A DNA stretch of 23,232 nt from Spirochaetota bacterium. GTDB taxonomy: Bacteria > Spirochaetota > Spirochaetia > Treponematales > Breznakiellaceae. The stretch covers positions 1 through 23,232 of the forward strand of contig JAEWSV010000387.1 in the NCBI GenBank assembly GCA_023398155.1, in the 5' to 3' direction. Positions 22,101 through 23,232 of the stretch are shown here, in pieces. How positions within the stretch are numbered: the stretch's first letter is position 1; each line of letters begins with the position of its first letter. The notes beneath the pieces are model-generated. The model was not told the DNA's origin. It worked only from the letters and a program-made list of their open reading frames with translations, and made no database searches. Both the position numbers and the translations under genes were made by a program.

Positions 22101-23232
22101 ATGCCGACTTTGCTTCTCATCGTATCGATGATGATCCTATCGGGCTGCGCGACTGACGACAAAACGCGAACCGAAGAAAACGGGCGGAAGGCGCTCGCGG
22201 GCCTCCCTACCGCGGGCGATGCGGAGATGGCGGCCATCTTGGCGGAAGTCGGCGCGCGGCACCGAGTGCCCGCGATGGCCGCGGCCCTCGTGACCGGGCG
22301 CGGCGCGGAGCGGGTCGCCGCCGTCGGAGTGCGCAAATGGGGCACCGACGTGCCGGTGACGCTCGACGATCTCTGGCACCTCGGTTCGGACACCAAAATC
22401 ATGACCTCGGTACTCGCGGCCCGCCTCGTGGAAGACGGGAAGCTGAGCTGGACGACCACGGCCGCGGAGGCTTTTCCCGAACTCGCCCCCGCCTTCCATC
22501 CGGATTACCGAAACGTATCGCTGCTTCAACTGCTATCCCACCGCGCGGGGCTCCCCGCGAACCTGAACTACGGAGCCCTGGTCAAGTTCGGCTCGATACG
22601 GGAGCAACGGCTCGCGGCGGTCAAGCAGGCCCTGTCGAAGAAGCCGGCGAGTCCTCCGGGGACGAAATTCCTGTATTCGAACGTGGGGTACCTCATAGCG
22701 GGAGCCATGATCGAGCGGGCGGGCGGCGCGGGGTGGGAGGAGGCGCTCAGGGAGCGCGTCTTTTCGCCCCTGGGGATGCGGTCGGCGGGCTTCGGCGGCC
22801 TCGGGACGCCGGGCCTCATCGACCAGCCGTGGGGACACCCCAAACGGGGGCGCCCCGCGCCGATCAACGGCCCTGGTGCCGACAACCCGCCCGTGCTCGG
22901 CCCCGCGGGGACGGTCCACTGCAGCATCCAGGATTGGGCGGCCTTCATCGCCGATCAGCTCCGCGGCGCCCAGGGAAAGGCCGCCCTGCTCGGCCCCGGA
23001 TCCTACCGCGAGCTCCAGACCCCGCGCTTCGGGGACGGTTATGCCCTCGGCTGGGCAGTCGTCGAACGCGATTGGGCCGGAGGCCGGGCCCTCACCCATA
23101 CCGGCAGCAACACGCTCTACCTCGCCGTGGCTTGGCTCGCCCCCGAGCGCGACTTCGCCGTCCTCGTGTGCACCAACGGCGGCGAAGCCTCGTCCGCGGC
23201 GGCCGACGAGGCCGTCTGGAAAATCATCCAAA
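22101..23232 (+). CDS. Serine beta-lactamase/esterase-fold lipoprotein (class C-like, 3' end outside window)
   Basis: The first 377 codons of a secreted hydrolase of the Beta-lactamase (PF00144) superfamily. A lipoprotein signal ends in ILSGC (lipid Cys at about 16). The active-site set is present: Ser and Lys in GSDTK (SxxK), Tyr in YSNVGYL (YxN), and HTGSN as the third motif, with His in place of the Lys of true lactamases. That His form is common in esterases, D-aminopeptidases and penicillin-binding relatives. Also seen is LLSHRAGLP, a conserved family segment. The ATG at 22101 follows GGGGAG. The frame is still open at the right edge. It is separated from the operon by 80 bases and probably independent. 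Lactamase activity should not be assumed. Confidence 0.9.
   Translation, partial: MPTLLLIVSMMILSGCATDDKTRTEENGRKALAGLPTAGDAEMAAILAEVGARHRVPAMAAALVTGRGAERVAAVGVRKWGTDVPVTLDDLWHLGSDTKIMTSVLAARLVEDGKLSWTTTAAEAFPELAPAFHPDYRNVSLLQLLSHRAGLPANLNYGALVKFGSIREQRLAAVKQALSKKPASPPGTKFLYSNVGYLIAGAMIERAGGAGWEEALRERVFSPLGMRSAGFGGLGTPGLIDQPWGHPKRGRPAPINGPGADNPPVLGPAGTVHCSIQDWAAFIADQLRGAQGKAALLGPGSYRELQTPRFGDGYALGWAVVERDWAGGRALTHTGSNTLYLAVAWLAPERDFAVLVCTNGGEASSAAADEAVWKIIQ

Noticed and set aside
22101..23232. Calling the right-edge gene an AmpC beta-lactamase
   Set aside because: The third motif is HTG and not KTG, the protein is a lipoprotein, and the end is missing; esterase or peptidase relatives fit equally well.

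Overview
This is a GC-rich bacterial window (roughly 60 percent GC by eye) with densely packed genes and many ATGA-type start/stop overlaps. I think it comes from a spirochaete (Spirochaetota), but this is inference. The support is a TRAP binding protein whose mature N-terminus is acidic and runs Gly-Ser-Gln-Glu, paired YesM/YesN-type kinase and AraC regulators, a sugar ABC operon without its own ATPase, and a chromosomal subclass B1 metallo-beta-lactamase. No rRNA, tRNA, CRISPR array, insertion sequence or phage gene was seen.

Left part, minus strand (7143 down to 1): one apparent seven-gene unit. It encodes a DctP-like lipoprotein, a membrane histidine kinase and a REC-AraC response regulator, joined by two ATGA overlaps. 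These are followed by a TRAP transporter in the order binding protein, large permease, small permease, second binding protein (cut by the window edge). The first three genes look like an extracellular sensor, kinase and regulator that control the four transporter genes. A strong intercistronic hairpin separates the first binding-protein gene from the permeases.

Middle part, plus strand (7217-13679): two translationally coupled 7TM proteins with degenerate GGDEF and EAL domains. The first keeps all EAL catalytic residues and the second has lost two. They share a divergent promoter region with the sensor operon, and a single palindrome links the two -35 boxes. Next come a B1 metallo-beta-lactamase overlapping a SAM methyltransferase, a flavin split-barrel protein, and a broken proC-like gene. 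The proC remnant meets a minus-strand SDR gene at one CTAG that supplies both stop codons.

Right part (14365-22020): an SDR gene and an AraC-cupin regulator are divergently transcribed, both with TACAAT-6 nt-ATG starts that suggest leaderless mRNAs. Then comes an eight-gene plus-strand catabolic operon: sugar-binding lipoprotein, two ABC permeases, three consecutive VOC-fold proteins, a TIM-barrel isomerase/epimerase and a Gfo/Idh/MocA oxidoreductase. A two-box motif with exactly 20-bp spacing occurs in the regulator/SDR intergenic region and again ahead of the ABC operon, so the AraC protein probably controls both. The substrate is unknown. The most unusual feature of this operon is a three-VOC cassette coupled to a keto-sugar-type oxidoreductase and isomerase pair.

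Right edge: a serine beta-lactamase/esterase-fold lipoprotein gene runs off the window.
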